Shown: positions 57,526-64,000 of the stretch, one piece after another
Layout: each line of letters starts with the position of its first letter
Position numbering within the stretch: position 1 is the first letter of the stretch
NCBI GenBank assembly: GCA_900142905.1
Contig: FSRV01000001.1
Coordinates: 1-64,000, forward strand
Source: Burkholderia sp. GAS332
GTDB taxonomy: Bacteria > Pseudomonadota > Gammaproteobacteria > Burkholderiales > Burkholderiaceae
DNA length: 64,000 nucleotides
Direction: 5' to 3'
Translations under genes and position numbers: made by a program
The notes under the pieces: model-generated
Database searches by the model: none
The model's input: the letters and a program-made list of their open reading frames with translations, nothing else
What the model was told of the DNA's origin: nothing

Positions 57526-58542
57526 ATGAAAATCGGAATCGTCAATGACCTGCCACTCGCCGTCGAGGCGCTGCGCCGCGCGCTTGCGGCGCGCCACGAC
57601 TACGAGGTGCTGTGGGTTGCGCAGGACGGCCAGCAGGCGGTCGATTTCTGCACCGCGCAGCGGCCCGACATCGTGCTGATGGATTTGGTAATGCCGAATG
57701 TCGACGGCATCGAGGCCACCCGCCGCATCATGGCGAAGGCGCCATGCGCGATCCTGATCGTGACCGTCGACGTGGGCGCGAACGCGTGGCGGGTCTACGA
57801 AGCGATGGGCGCGGGCGCGCTCGACGCGGTGGATACGCCCTCGCTGAGCGGCCCGGACGCGCACAAGAGCATCGCCACCCTGATCGCGAAGATCGACCGC
57901 ATCGCCGCGCTGGTCACCGAGCGCAACACGCCTGGCGCTGCTGCCGCGGCGGCACCCCAAAGCACGACGAATCGCGACACGCCGCTGGTTGCGATCGGCG
58001 CTTCGGCAGGCGGGCCAGCGGCACTCGCGACGTTGCTCGCCGGCTTGCCGAAGGATTTTCCGGCGGCCGTCGTCATCGTCCAGCACGTCGACGCGGCATT
58101 CGCCGCCGGCATGGCCGACTGGCTCAACCAGCAATCGGCGCTGCCGGTGCGGATCGCCTGCGAAGGCGACCGACCGCAAGCAGGCGTCGTGCTGCTCGCC
58201 GCCACCGACGATCATCTGCATCTGAAACTGCCGAACGTGCTCGGCTACACGAACGTGCCGACCGAAACGCCCTATCGGCCTTCCGTCGACGTGTTTTTTC
58301 ATAGTGTCGTGGCGCGCTGGCAGGCGCGGGCATTCGGTGTGCTACTGACCGGCATGGGCCGCGACGGCGCGATCGGGCTCAAGGCGATGCGTACCAAGGG
58401 ATATCACACGATCGCACAGGACGAAGCGACATGCGCCGTGTACGGCATGCCGAAGGCGGCCGCGGCGCTCGACGCCGCCGCCGCGATCCTACCTCTGCCG
58501 CGTATCGCCGCTGCGCTCGCAGCCGCCGTCGCTGCACGTTAA
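57526..58542 (+). CDS. wspF: WspF CheB-type methylesterase
   Basis: 338 residues. Receiver with Asp53 (VLMDLVMPNVDG) and an alanine-rich linker, then the CheB esterase with catalytic Ser160 (AIGASAGGPAAL), His187 (IVQHVDA) and Asp280 (TGMGRDGA). It removes methyl groups from WspA and so resets the pathway. Loss of WspF in Pseudomonas and Burkholderia gives constitutive c-di-GMP and wrinkly colonies. Confidence 0.95.
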   Translation: MKIGIVNDLPLAVEALRRALAARHDYEVLWVAQDGQQAVDFCTAQRPDIVLMDLVMPNVDGIEATRRIMAKAPCAILIVTVDVGANAWRVYEAMGAGALDAVDTPSLSGPDAHKSIATLIAKIDRIAALVTERNTPGAAAAAAPQSTTNRDTPLVAIGASAGGPAALATLLAGLPKDFPAAVVIVQHVDAAFAAGMADWLNQQSALPVRIACEGDRPQAGVVLLAATDDHLHLKLPNVLGYTNVPTETPYRPSVDVFFHSVVARWQARAFGVLLTGMGRDGAIGLKAMRTKGYHTIAQDEATCAVYGMPKAAAALDAAAAILPLPRIAAALAAAVAAR

Positions 58543-58613
58543 GGCCCGGTAGGCGCACACTAGCTGCACATTAGCCCGCTACGACTCATAGACATTCATT
58601 CTGGCTGACCCAC

Positions 58614-59723
58614 ATGGACACTTCCAAACCGCATCAGAACGCCACCGCGCCGGCCCTCGCAGAACACGACGCGAACGCGCAGGCGTACGCGGAGGACGCG
58701 CCCAACAGCGCCATTGACGACGCGTTGGCGCGCATCCTCGGCAATCCGCCCGCGGCCGAGTGCCCGATCATGGTGCTGCTGGTCGACGATCAGGCGATCA
58801 TCGCCGAGGCGGTTCGCCAGGCGCTGGCCGGCGAAGGGAGCGTGGACTTCCACTATTGCGCGTCGCCTGAAGAGGCGGTGCGCTGCGCCGCGGAAACCCG
58901 CGCGACGGTAATCCTGCAAGACCTCGTGATGCCCGGCACCGACGGCCTCACCCTCGTGCGTCAATACCGGCAAAATCCGGCGACGCGCGATATTCCGATC
59001 ATCGTGCTGTCGACCAAGGAAGAGCCGCTGGTGAAAAGCGCGGCCTTTGCTGCGGGCGCCAATGACTACCTCGTGAAGCTGCCGGATCGCATCGAGTTGA
59101 TCGCACGGATTCGCTATCACTCGCGCTCGTATCTGAATCTGCTACAGCGCGACGAGGCCTATCAGGCGCTGCGCCAGTCGCAACAGCAGTTGCTCGCGAC
59201 CAATCTGGAATTGCAGCGGCTCACGCATTCGGATGGGCTAACGGGTTTGTCGAATCGCCGTTATCTCGATCAGTACCTCGCCGCCGAATGGCGTCGCGGC
59301 ACACGCGACAAGACCGCGCTCGGCTTTTTGATGATCGATGTGGATAACTTCAAGGCCTACAACGACACCTATGGCCATGTTGCCGGCGACGAAGTGCTTA
59401 AACGCGTCGCACACACCGTCGAGTCGTGTCTGGGACGTTCGCCCGATCTCGCGGCGCGCTTCGGCGGTGAAGAGTTCGCGGTGGTGTTGCCGGGAACGTC
59501 GTCGGGTGGCTTGCGGTTGCTGGCCGAGAAAATCCGCCTGGCGATCGAGGGGCTGGGGATTCCGCATGCAGGATCGGCCGCAGGCGTCGTGACGATCAGC
59601 GTCGGTGCGGCGAACATCGTGCCGTCCGCAGCGGAACCGGTGACGACGCTGATCGAAGCCGCCGATGTGGGGCTCTATCGGGCGAAACGGGATGGGAAGA
59701 ATCAGGTGGCGGTGAGCGGCTGA
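58614..59723 (+). CDS. wspR: WspR diguanylate cyclase response regulator
   Basis: 369 residues. Receiver domain (VLLVDDQ; phospho-Asp103 in LQDLVMPGTDG) and a GGDEF domain with GGEEF 284-288. An RxxD inhibitory site (RSPD 275-278) precedes it by five residues, so product inhibition is expected. An extra N-terminal 50 residues are disordered. It makes c-di-GMP from two GTP when phosphorylated by WspE, promoting biofilm formation. It closes the wsp operon. Confidence 0.96.
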   Translation: MDTSKPHQNATAPALAEHDANAQAYAEDAPNSAIDDALARILGNPPAAECPIMVLLVDDQAIIAEAVRQALAGEGSVDFHYCASPEEAVRCAAETRATVILQDLVMPGTDGLTLVRQYRQNPATRDIPIIVLSTKEEPLVKSAAFAAGANDYLVKLPDRIELIARIRYHSRSYLNLLQRDEAYQALRQSQQQLLATNLELQRLTHSDGLTGLSNRRYLDQYLAAEWRRGTRDKTALGFLMIDVDNFKAYNDTYGHVAGDEVLKRVAHTVESCLGRSPDLAARFGGEEFAVVLPGTSSGGLRLLAEKIRLAIEGLGIPHAGSAAGVVTISVGAANIVPSAAEPVTTLIEAADVGLYRAKRDGKNQVAVSG

Positions 59724-59833
59724 TTGCTTGAGCTGCCGTTCGGTTCAAGCACCACGCGTTGTAACAGATGTAGTGGACAATATCGCCGACAGCAGCTTCA
59801 CCTTGACCGTACCGCAACCCGAGAGGACGCGTG

Positions 59834-60259
59834 ATGAACTACGACGACAGCAATCCCTTCGCGAAGATTCTGCGCGGCGAACTACCCTGCATCAAAGTGG
59901 CGGAAAGCGACGCCGCGCTGGCCTTCATGGACCTGATGCCGCAAGCCGACGGCCACGTGCTGGTCGTGCCGAAAGAAGCGGCGGTTGAAATTTTCGAGTT
60001 GTCGGATGCCTCGACGGTGGCCTGCATGCGCATGACGCAAAAGCTCGCCATCGCCGTTCGCGCGGCGCTACGCCCCGACGGCGTGTTCATCGGACAGTTC
60101 AACGGTGCCGCGGCGGGACAAACGGTGCCGCATGTGCATTTTCACGTGATCCCGCGCTGGGAAGGACAGCCCCTGCGCATGCATGCGCGCGATGTCGCCG
60201 ATGCCGCCACGCTCGAAGCGCTGGCCACGCGTATCCGCGACCATTGGCGCGCCGACTGA
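59834..60259 (+). CDS. HIT-family nucleotide hydrolase
   Basis: 141 residues from ATG 59834 (AGAGGA site, 6 bases); GTG 59831 is an alternative. The fold markers are FAKILRGELPCIKVAE, DLMPQADGHVLVVPKEAA, and the histidine triad VPHVHFHVIPRW. HIT proteins hydrolyse nucleotidyl phosphoramidates or dinucleoside polyphosphates. It lies after wspR but with its own spacing of 110 bases. Confidence 0.94.
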   Translation: MNYDDSNPFAKILRGELPCIKVAESDAALAFMDLMPQADGHVLVVPKEAAVEIFELSDASTVACMRMTQKLAIAVRAALRPDGVFIGQFNGAAAGQTVPHVHFHVIPRWEGQPLRMHARDVADAATLEALATRIRDHWRAD

Positions 60260-60388
60260 CACCGGGCGAGGCCCAACTGGTCACGCCCCGTAATATGTGT
60301 AATGGCCGGTGAAACCAGCAGAACGCGCTGTACGGCTAGACTGGCGTCTGCCTTGTACCCGCAAGGCATTGAGTGTGGATCTCTTTTT

Positions 60389-60416
60389 AGCCTGCCCGAA
60401 ACGGCAGGCTTTTTTA
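60389..60416 (+). terminator. Rho-independent terminator downstream of the HIT gene
   Basis: Stem AGCCTGCC / GGCAGGCT (60389-60410) with a 6-base loop and T6 after. It is about 130 bases beyond the HIT stop; a T-rich run upstream also fits weak function on the other strand. Confidence 0.88.
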
Positions 60417-60500
60417 TTTGCGGATCTCATTGGCTCGCGAACGGCCCTCGCCTCACAGCGACGCGCGCAGCACGACGATCAATGCAGGCGACCCAATGAC

Positions 60501-60695
60501 TCAAACCCGAGGCCGCGAGCGGCGCAGCGGATGCCGCCAGTCAATGCGGCGAGGTCTCGCGTACAGGGGCTCCGTGTGGTCGTGCAAATGCCGATGTTCT
60601 TGCCACAATTCGTCAGAGAAAAGAAACGCGACGATAAGCAGCGGGATGACCAGAAAAGCGCCTAATATCAAGTGCTCGATCACGGTAGCCTCCAT
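60501..60695 (-). CDS. Possible small membrane protein
   Basis: 64 residues with one strong membrane helix (VIEHLILGAFLVIPLLIVAFLFS), then an acidic/histidine-rich and a basic tail. The ribosome-binding site is weak (AGG 9 bases upstream). No family recognised. The well-formed helix immediately after the start argues for a real gene, but the support is limited. The rest of the 60260-60960 gap holds only the terminator at 60389-60416. Confidence 0.35.
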   Translation of the reverse strand: MEATVIEHLILGAFLVIPLLIVAFLFSDELWQEHRHLHDHTEPLYARPRRIDWRHPLRRSRPRV

Positions 60696-60960
60696 CGCAA
60701 GAGCCTGATTTCATTGTAGAGCACCGCATGTGCCCGCACGGTGCCGCGCCCCTCACAAATTTGCGATAAGCAGCCTGCGACAATGCGACGCCCCACCCTC
60801 GCCGAACCCGCGCGGCGCCTCGCCCTTTGTAAGAACGCGCTGCGCCGGACCGAGGCGTTGCAAGAACTCCCCGCGCTGAGCCCGGACTAACAGGAACGGC
60901 AAGCTGGGGCTCTCACACTGAGCTTGCGCACTCAAACCAATAATTCTGAAGGGGAATCCA

Positions 60961-61503
60961 ATGACTATCGAACGCAGCAGCGAACTGACCCTGCGCCCAC
61001 TCGAGCGCACCGATCTGCGCTTCGTCCACGAGGTGAACAACAACGCAAAGATCATGCGTTACTGGTTCGAAGAGCCTTATGAAACGTTCTCTGAACTGAC
61101 CCAGTTGTACGACCAGCACGTGCACGATCTGCGCGAGCGCCGCTTCGTGGCGATCGACAACTCGGGCGAAACCGTCGGCGTCGTCGAGTTGATCGAGCTG
61201 GACTATATCCACCGGCGCGGCGAGTTCCAGATCATCATCGCGCCGCAGGCCCAGGGCCGCGGCTATGCCACCGTCGCCACACAGCTCGCGATCGACTACG
61301 CGTTTTCGGTGCTGAATCTGCGCAAGGTCTACCTGATCGTCGACAAGTCGAATACCGCTGCCATCCACATCTATGAGAAGTGTGGTTTCCGGCACGAGGC
61401 CGAGTTGATCGAGGAGTTTTTCGGCAATGGCCGTTATCACAATGCGTTGCGCATGTGCATGTTCCAGTCCGAGTTTTTCAAGGCCAACGAGCACGGCGAG
61501 TGA
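60961..61503 (+). CDS. speG: Spermidine N1-acetyltransferase SpeG
   Basis: 180 residues, GNAT fold. It matches SpeG throughout: [66 protein letters not shown] (the acetyl-CoA QGRG loop) and [20 protein letters not shown]. It acetylates spermidine/spermine to limit polyamine toxicity. Single gene with a GAAGGGGAA ribosome-binding region. Confidence 0.96.
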   Translation: MTIERSSELTLRPLERTDLRFVHEVNNNAKIMRYWFEEPYETFSELTQLYDQHVHDLRERRFVAIDNSGETVGVVELIELDYIHRRGEFQIIIAPQAQGRGYATVATQLAIDYAFSVLNLRKVYLIVDKSNTAAIHIYEKCGFRHEAELIEEFFGNGRYHNALRMCMFQSEFFKANEHGE

Positions 61504-61948
61504 CCCCAGCCTACGTCGCCCAGGCACGCCATGTTGCGTCGCCTGGCAGACCTGGCACCGTTTATCTTCTGCACATACACCGTTATTTCGTGATTTTTGA
61601 TTAGTCGGATGAATGACTTTGTGTGCGATGCACCAAATGCGCCCGATGATTGTATTAATTCACTTAATTGGTGCCCCTCGTTTACGCCAATACGCACCGC
61701 AAAGCTTTACTGGTTAAAGCGGTGCGCCCTGCCCGTCTTTTAGTTATCCGTTTCAATCCGCCCTGTTTAAGCTGCTGCTTAAGGTTTAAGCAGGTGCGAC
61801 AGGTGGTGCGACAATTCGCCGCTGTTGCGACCGCACACAAGATGTGCTTGTCGTTCTCTCGCGTTCTCCTAAAGTGCAAGGTGCGGGTTCGACGTTAAAG
61901 TTAAATACATAGCTAACCTGAGTAATTCAACCCGCACCGGAGGAAAAT
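61504..61948. other. Intergenic region between speG and a small secreted protein gene
   Basis: 445 AT-richer bases with no supported gene. Short open frames have no ribosome-binding sites. A loose dyad (GCACCAA ... TTGGTGC, 61630-61675) is the only structure noted. The promoter of the downstream gene must lie here. Confidence 0.45.
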
Positions 61949-62287
61949 ATGAGAATGCGAATCGCCCTTGTTTTCGCCATTGCGGGTTTGGCTGCCGCTT
62001 CTGTTCAGGCGCAAGACTCCATGGTCAAGCCGCAGCAAACGATCCAGTTCAAGGCCAATGCGTATGGCTGCCTGTCGAAGGATAAACTCGACGCTGCCGA
62101 TCAACATGCGCAAGCCGGCGAACAGCAAAAGATGCAGGAATTCTTCTCCGGATATCAATGCGTCTCCACGCCGGAGAACTCCAGTTTCCGCGTTGTGCGC
62201 GTGGTCGGCCATGATGTCGAATTTGTGAATTCCGCCAATAGCGACACGCAAGGCCTCTGGGCAAACGATCGATTTATTAAGCAATAA
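61949..62287 (+). CDS. Small secreted protein of unknown function
   Basis: 112 residues; a strong GGAGGAAAAT site precedes ATG 61949. A signal peptide (MRMRIALVFAIAGLAAASVQAQ) is followed by a mature domain of about 90 residues with two Cys (GCLSKDKL and YQCVSTPEN) that could form a disulfide, ending in the strand-like VVRVVGHDVEFVN. No family recognised. It has its own downstream terminator. Confidence 0.78.
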   Translation: MRMRIALVFAIAGLAAASVQAQDSMVKPQQTIQFKANAYGCLSKDKLDAADQHAQAGEQQKMQEFFSGYQCVSTPENSSFRVVRVVGHDVEFVNSANSDTQGLWANDRFIKQ

Positions 62288-62340
62288 GCTAAACGCCAAC
62301 GTTCCGGCTAAACGCCGGGGCGTCTGATTTTCTGCATAAA

Positions 62341-62365
62341 CCCACCGACTTTTAAAGCCGGTGGG
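62341..62365. repeat. 25-base near-perfect hairpin
   Basis: CCCACCG ... CGGTGGG with CTTT/AAAG inside; one mismatch in 12 pairs. It lies between the small secreted protein gene and its terminator. It has no T-tract and may stabilise the mRNA 3' end. Confidence 0.6.
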
Positions 62366-62389
62366 GCTGTGAACCTGCGAGTTATAAAG

Positions 62390-62418
62390 CGGCTGGGCAT
62401 TGCGTGCCCGGCCGTTTT
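62390..62418 (+). terminator. Rho-independent terminator
   Basis: Stem CGGCTGGGCA / TGCCCGGCCG (62390-62414, one G-T pair) with a 5-base loop, followed by TTTTTA. It ends the small secreted protein transcript. Confidence 0.88.
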
Positions 62419-62454
62419 TATTTGTGCCCATTTTTTCGATGAAATGAAACCGAT

Positions 62455-62489
62455 AAAAAAGCCGATGCGGGCTGTCGATCCGCATCGGC
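62455..62489 (-). terminator. Rho-independent terminator of the dehydratase gene
   Basis: Stem GCCGATGCGG / CCGCATCGGC (62461-62489), preceded on the + strand by A6, which is T6 on the - strand. It lies 54 bases beyond the stop of the leftward dehydratase gene. Confidence 0.92.
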
Positions 62490-62542
62490 AATACGCCTTC
62501 TCGCAAAGCGCAGGGAGAAACACCTAGCCGTTCAAACGGCGA

Positions 62543-64000
62543 TCAATGCGAATCGCGCGGCACCGGCGCGCCGCTCGATCCGACCAGGAAGTCGAGGTCG
62601 GCGCCCTGGTCCGCTTGCAGCACGTGTTCGACGTAGAGCTTGTAGTAGCCGCGCGTGGGCGGCGCAGGCGGCTGCCAGGCCGCGCGGCGACGCGCGAGTT
62701 CTTCGTCGGTGACGTCCAGATGCAGACGGCGCGCGTCGACGTCGAGTTCGATCATGTCGCCGGTTTGCACGAACGCGAGCGGCCCACCTGCGGCCGCTTC
62801 CGGCGATACATGCAGCACCACCGAGCCGTAGGCCGTGCCGCTCATGCGGCCGTCCGAAATGCGCACCATGTCCGTGATGCCTTTTTGCAGCACCTTCTTC
62901 GGCAGCGGCATGTTGCCGACTTCCGCAAAGCCCGGATAGCCCTTCGGCCCCGCGCCCTTGAGCACCATGACGCAGTGTTCGTCGATATCGAGCGATTCGT
63001 CGTCGATCTTCGCGTGCAATTCCTCGATGGTCTCGAACACCACGGCGCGGCCGCGATGCTTCAGCAGCTGCGGCGTCGCGGCCGACGGCTTGATCACCGC
63101 GCCGTTCGGCGCCAGGTTGCCCTTGAGCACCGCAATGCCGGCCTTCGGCTTGAACGGTTCGGCGAACGTCGTGATGACCTTCTCGTCGTAATTCGACGCG
63201 TTGCGCACGTTGTCCCAGATCGTCTTGCCGTTCACCGTCAGCGCTTCACGATGCAGAAGGCCTTGTTCGCCGAGTTGCTTGAGCACCGCAGGCAAACCGC
63301 CCGCGTAGTAAAAGTCTTCCATCAGGTATTCGCCTGACGGTTGCAGATTCACCAGGCACGGCACGTTCGAGCCGAGCTCCCAGTCTTCCAGCGAAAGCTC
63401 AACGCCGATGCGTTTGGCCAGCGCGATCAGATGCACGACCGCATTGGTCGAGCCGCCGATCGCCGCATTGGTGCGGATCGCGTTTTCGAACGCCTCGCGC
63501 GTAAGGATCTTGTCCATCGTCAGATCCTCGCGGACCATGTCGACGATGCGCCGCCCAGCGAGATGCGCGAGCACCTGCCGGCGGGCGTCGACGGCGGGAA
63601 TCGCCGCGTTGTGCGGCAAGCCCATGCCGAGCGATTCAACCATCGAGGCCATTGTCGATGCCGTACCCATCGTCATGCAATGGCCGCGCGAGCGGTTCAT
63701 GCACGACTCGGCTTCGGTGAATTCTTCCTGCGTCATGGTCCCGGCGCGCACTTCCTCTGACATCTGCCAGACGCCCGTTCCAGAGCCAATGTTCTTGCCG
63801 CGAAACCGTCCGTTGAGCATCGGCCCGCCGGACACCGCCAGTGCGGGCAGGTTGCACGACGCCGCGCCCATCAGCAGCGCGGGCGTGGTCTTGTCGCAAC
63901 CCACCAGCAGGATCACGCCGTCCATCGGATTGCCGCGAATCGACTCCTCGACGTCCATCGAAGCGAGGTTGCGGAATAGCATGGCGGTCGGCCGCAAATT
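62543..64000 (-). CDS. IlvD/Edd-family dehydratase, L-arabinonate dehydratase-like (5' end outside window)
   Basis: 485 codons visible, running off the right edge; family members are about 580 residues, so roughly 95 N-terminal residues are missing. Conserved features: GCDKTTPALLMGAASCNLPALAVSGGPMLNG and SRGHCMTMGTASTM (Fe-S cluster cysteines), GGSTNAVVHL, SDGRMSGTAYG (catalytic Ser) and the C-terminal ADLDFLVGSSGAPVPRDSH. The overall pattern is closer to sugar-acid dehydratases such as L-arabinonate dehydratase than to IlvD of branched-chain synthesis. The exact substrate is uncertain. Confidence 0.9.
   Translation of the reverse strand, partial: NLRPTAMLFRNLASMDVEESIRGNPMDGVILLVGCDKTTPALLMGAASCNLPALAVSGGPMLNGRFRGKNIGSGTGVWQMSEEVRAGTMTQEEFTEAESCMNRSRGHCMTMGTASTMASMVESLGMGLPHNAAIPAVDARRQVLAHLAGRRIVDMVREDLTMDKILTREAFENAIRTNAAIGGSTNAVVHLIALAKRIGVELSLEDWELGSNVPCLVNLQPSGEYLMEDFYYAGGLPAVLKQLGEQGLLHREALTVNGKTIWDNVRNASNYDEKVITTFAEPFKPKAGIAVLKGNLAPNGAVIKPSAATPQLLKHRGRAVVFETIEELHAKIDDESLDIDEHCVMVLKGAGPKGYPGFAEVGNMPLPKKVLQKGITDMVRISDGRMSGTAYGSVVLHVSPEAAAGGPLAFVQTGDMIELDVDARRLHLDVTDEELARRRAAWQPPAPPTRGYYKLYVEHVLQADQGADLDFLVGSSGAPVPRDSH

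Overview
The window is from chromosome 1 of a Burkholderiales bacterium, most likely Paraburkholderia or Burkholderia. The evidence is the high G+C, the dnaA-dnaN-gyrB / rpmH-rnpA-yidD-yidC-mnmE origin neighbourhood, a Burkholderia-type DnaA with a long linker, several T6SS VgrG cargo modules, and a complete wsp operon. No rRNA, tRNA or CRISPR array was seen.

Region 1 (1-25291) is an accessory type VI secretion (T6SS) island. It opens with an oddly symmetric block: a PAAR gene plus a membrane-anchored protein on the + strand, a lone baseplate gene tssF, then paralogues of the same two genes on the - strand. Three VgrG-led cargo modules follow. (a) VgrG, DUF4123 adaptor, two tandem DUF3304 lipoproteins (candidate immunities) and a DUF2235 phospholipase-type effector. 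(b) A VgrG with a C-terminal HEXXH metallopeptidase domain and a putative periplasmic immunity protein. (c) VgrG, DUF4123 adaptor, a VasX/BTH_I2691-like pore-forming effector and a multi-pass DUF6708 protein (candidate immunity). Most junctions inside the modules overlap by 1-4 bases, so each module looks translationally coupled.

Region 2 (25292-36009) is a defence island with visibly lower G+C. It starts with a MazG-like pyrophosphohydrolase and a SymE-type toxin. A small ribbon-helix-helix protein follows, preceded by a 17+17 bp palindrome. Then comes a tightly packed seven-gene operon: cytosine-5 methyltransferase, Eco29kI-like GIY-YIG endonuclease, Vsr mismatch nickase, MORC/MutL-like GHKL ATPase with a four-cysteine cluster, SF2 helicase with an Mrr-like nuclease domain (catalytic Lys apparently replaced by Gln), an unrecognised 175-residue protein and a PIN-like nuclease with a coiled coil. 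I read this as an expanded restriction-modification/defence system and the best candidate for something new in the window.

Region 3 (36010-47066) is the conserved origin-proximal core. gyrB, dnaN and dnaA run leftward; rpmH, rnpA, yidD, yidC and mnmE run rightward. An XRE-like regulator sits between yidC and mnmE. The dnaA-rpmH gap has one perfect DnaA box and a good rpmH promoter, but too few boxes to prove that it is oriC.

Region 4 (47067-50438) is a small mobile-element scar downstream of mnmE. It holds a P4-type integrase whose nucleophilic Tyr appears to be Asp, a small membrane protein, a secreted glycine-zipper protein and a DinD-family gene.

Region 5 (50634-59723) is the wspABCDEFR chemosensory operon, which controls the diguanylate cyclase WspR and hence c-di-GMP. 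WspC carries an unusual run of seven 9-residue repeats. Region 6 (59834-64000) holds a HIT hydrolase, speG, two small proteins and the 3' part of an IlvD/Edd-family (L-arabinonate-type) dehydratase that runs off the right edge.
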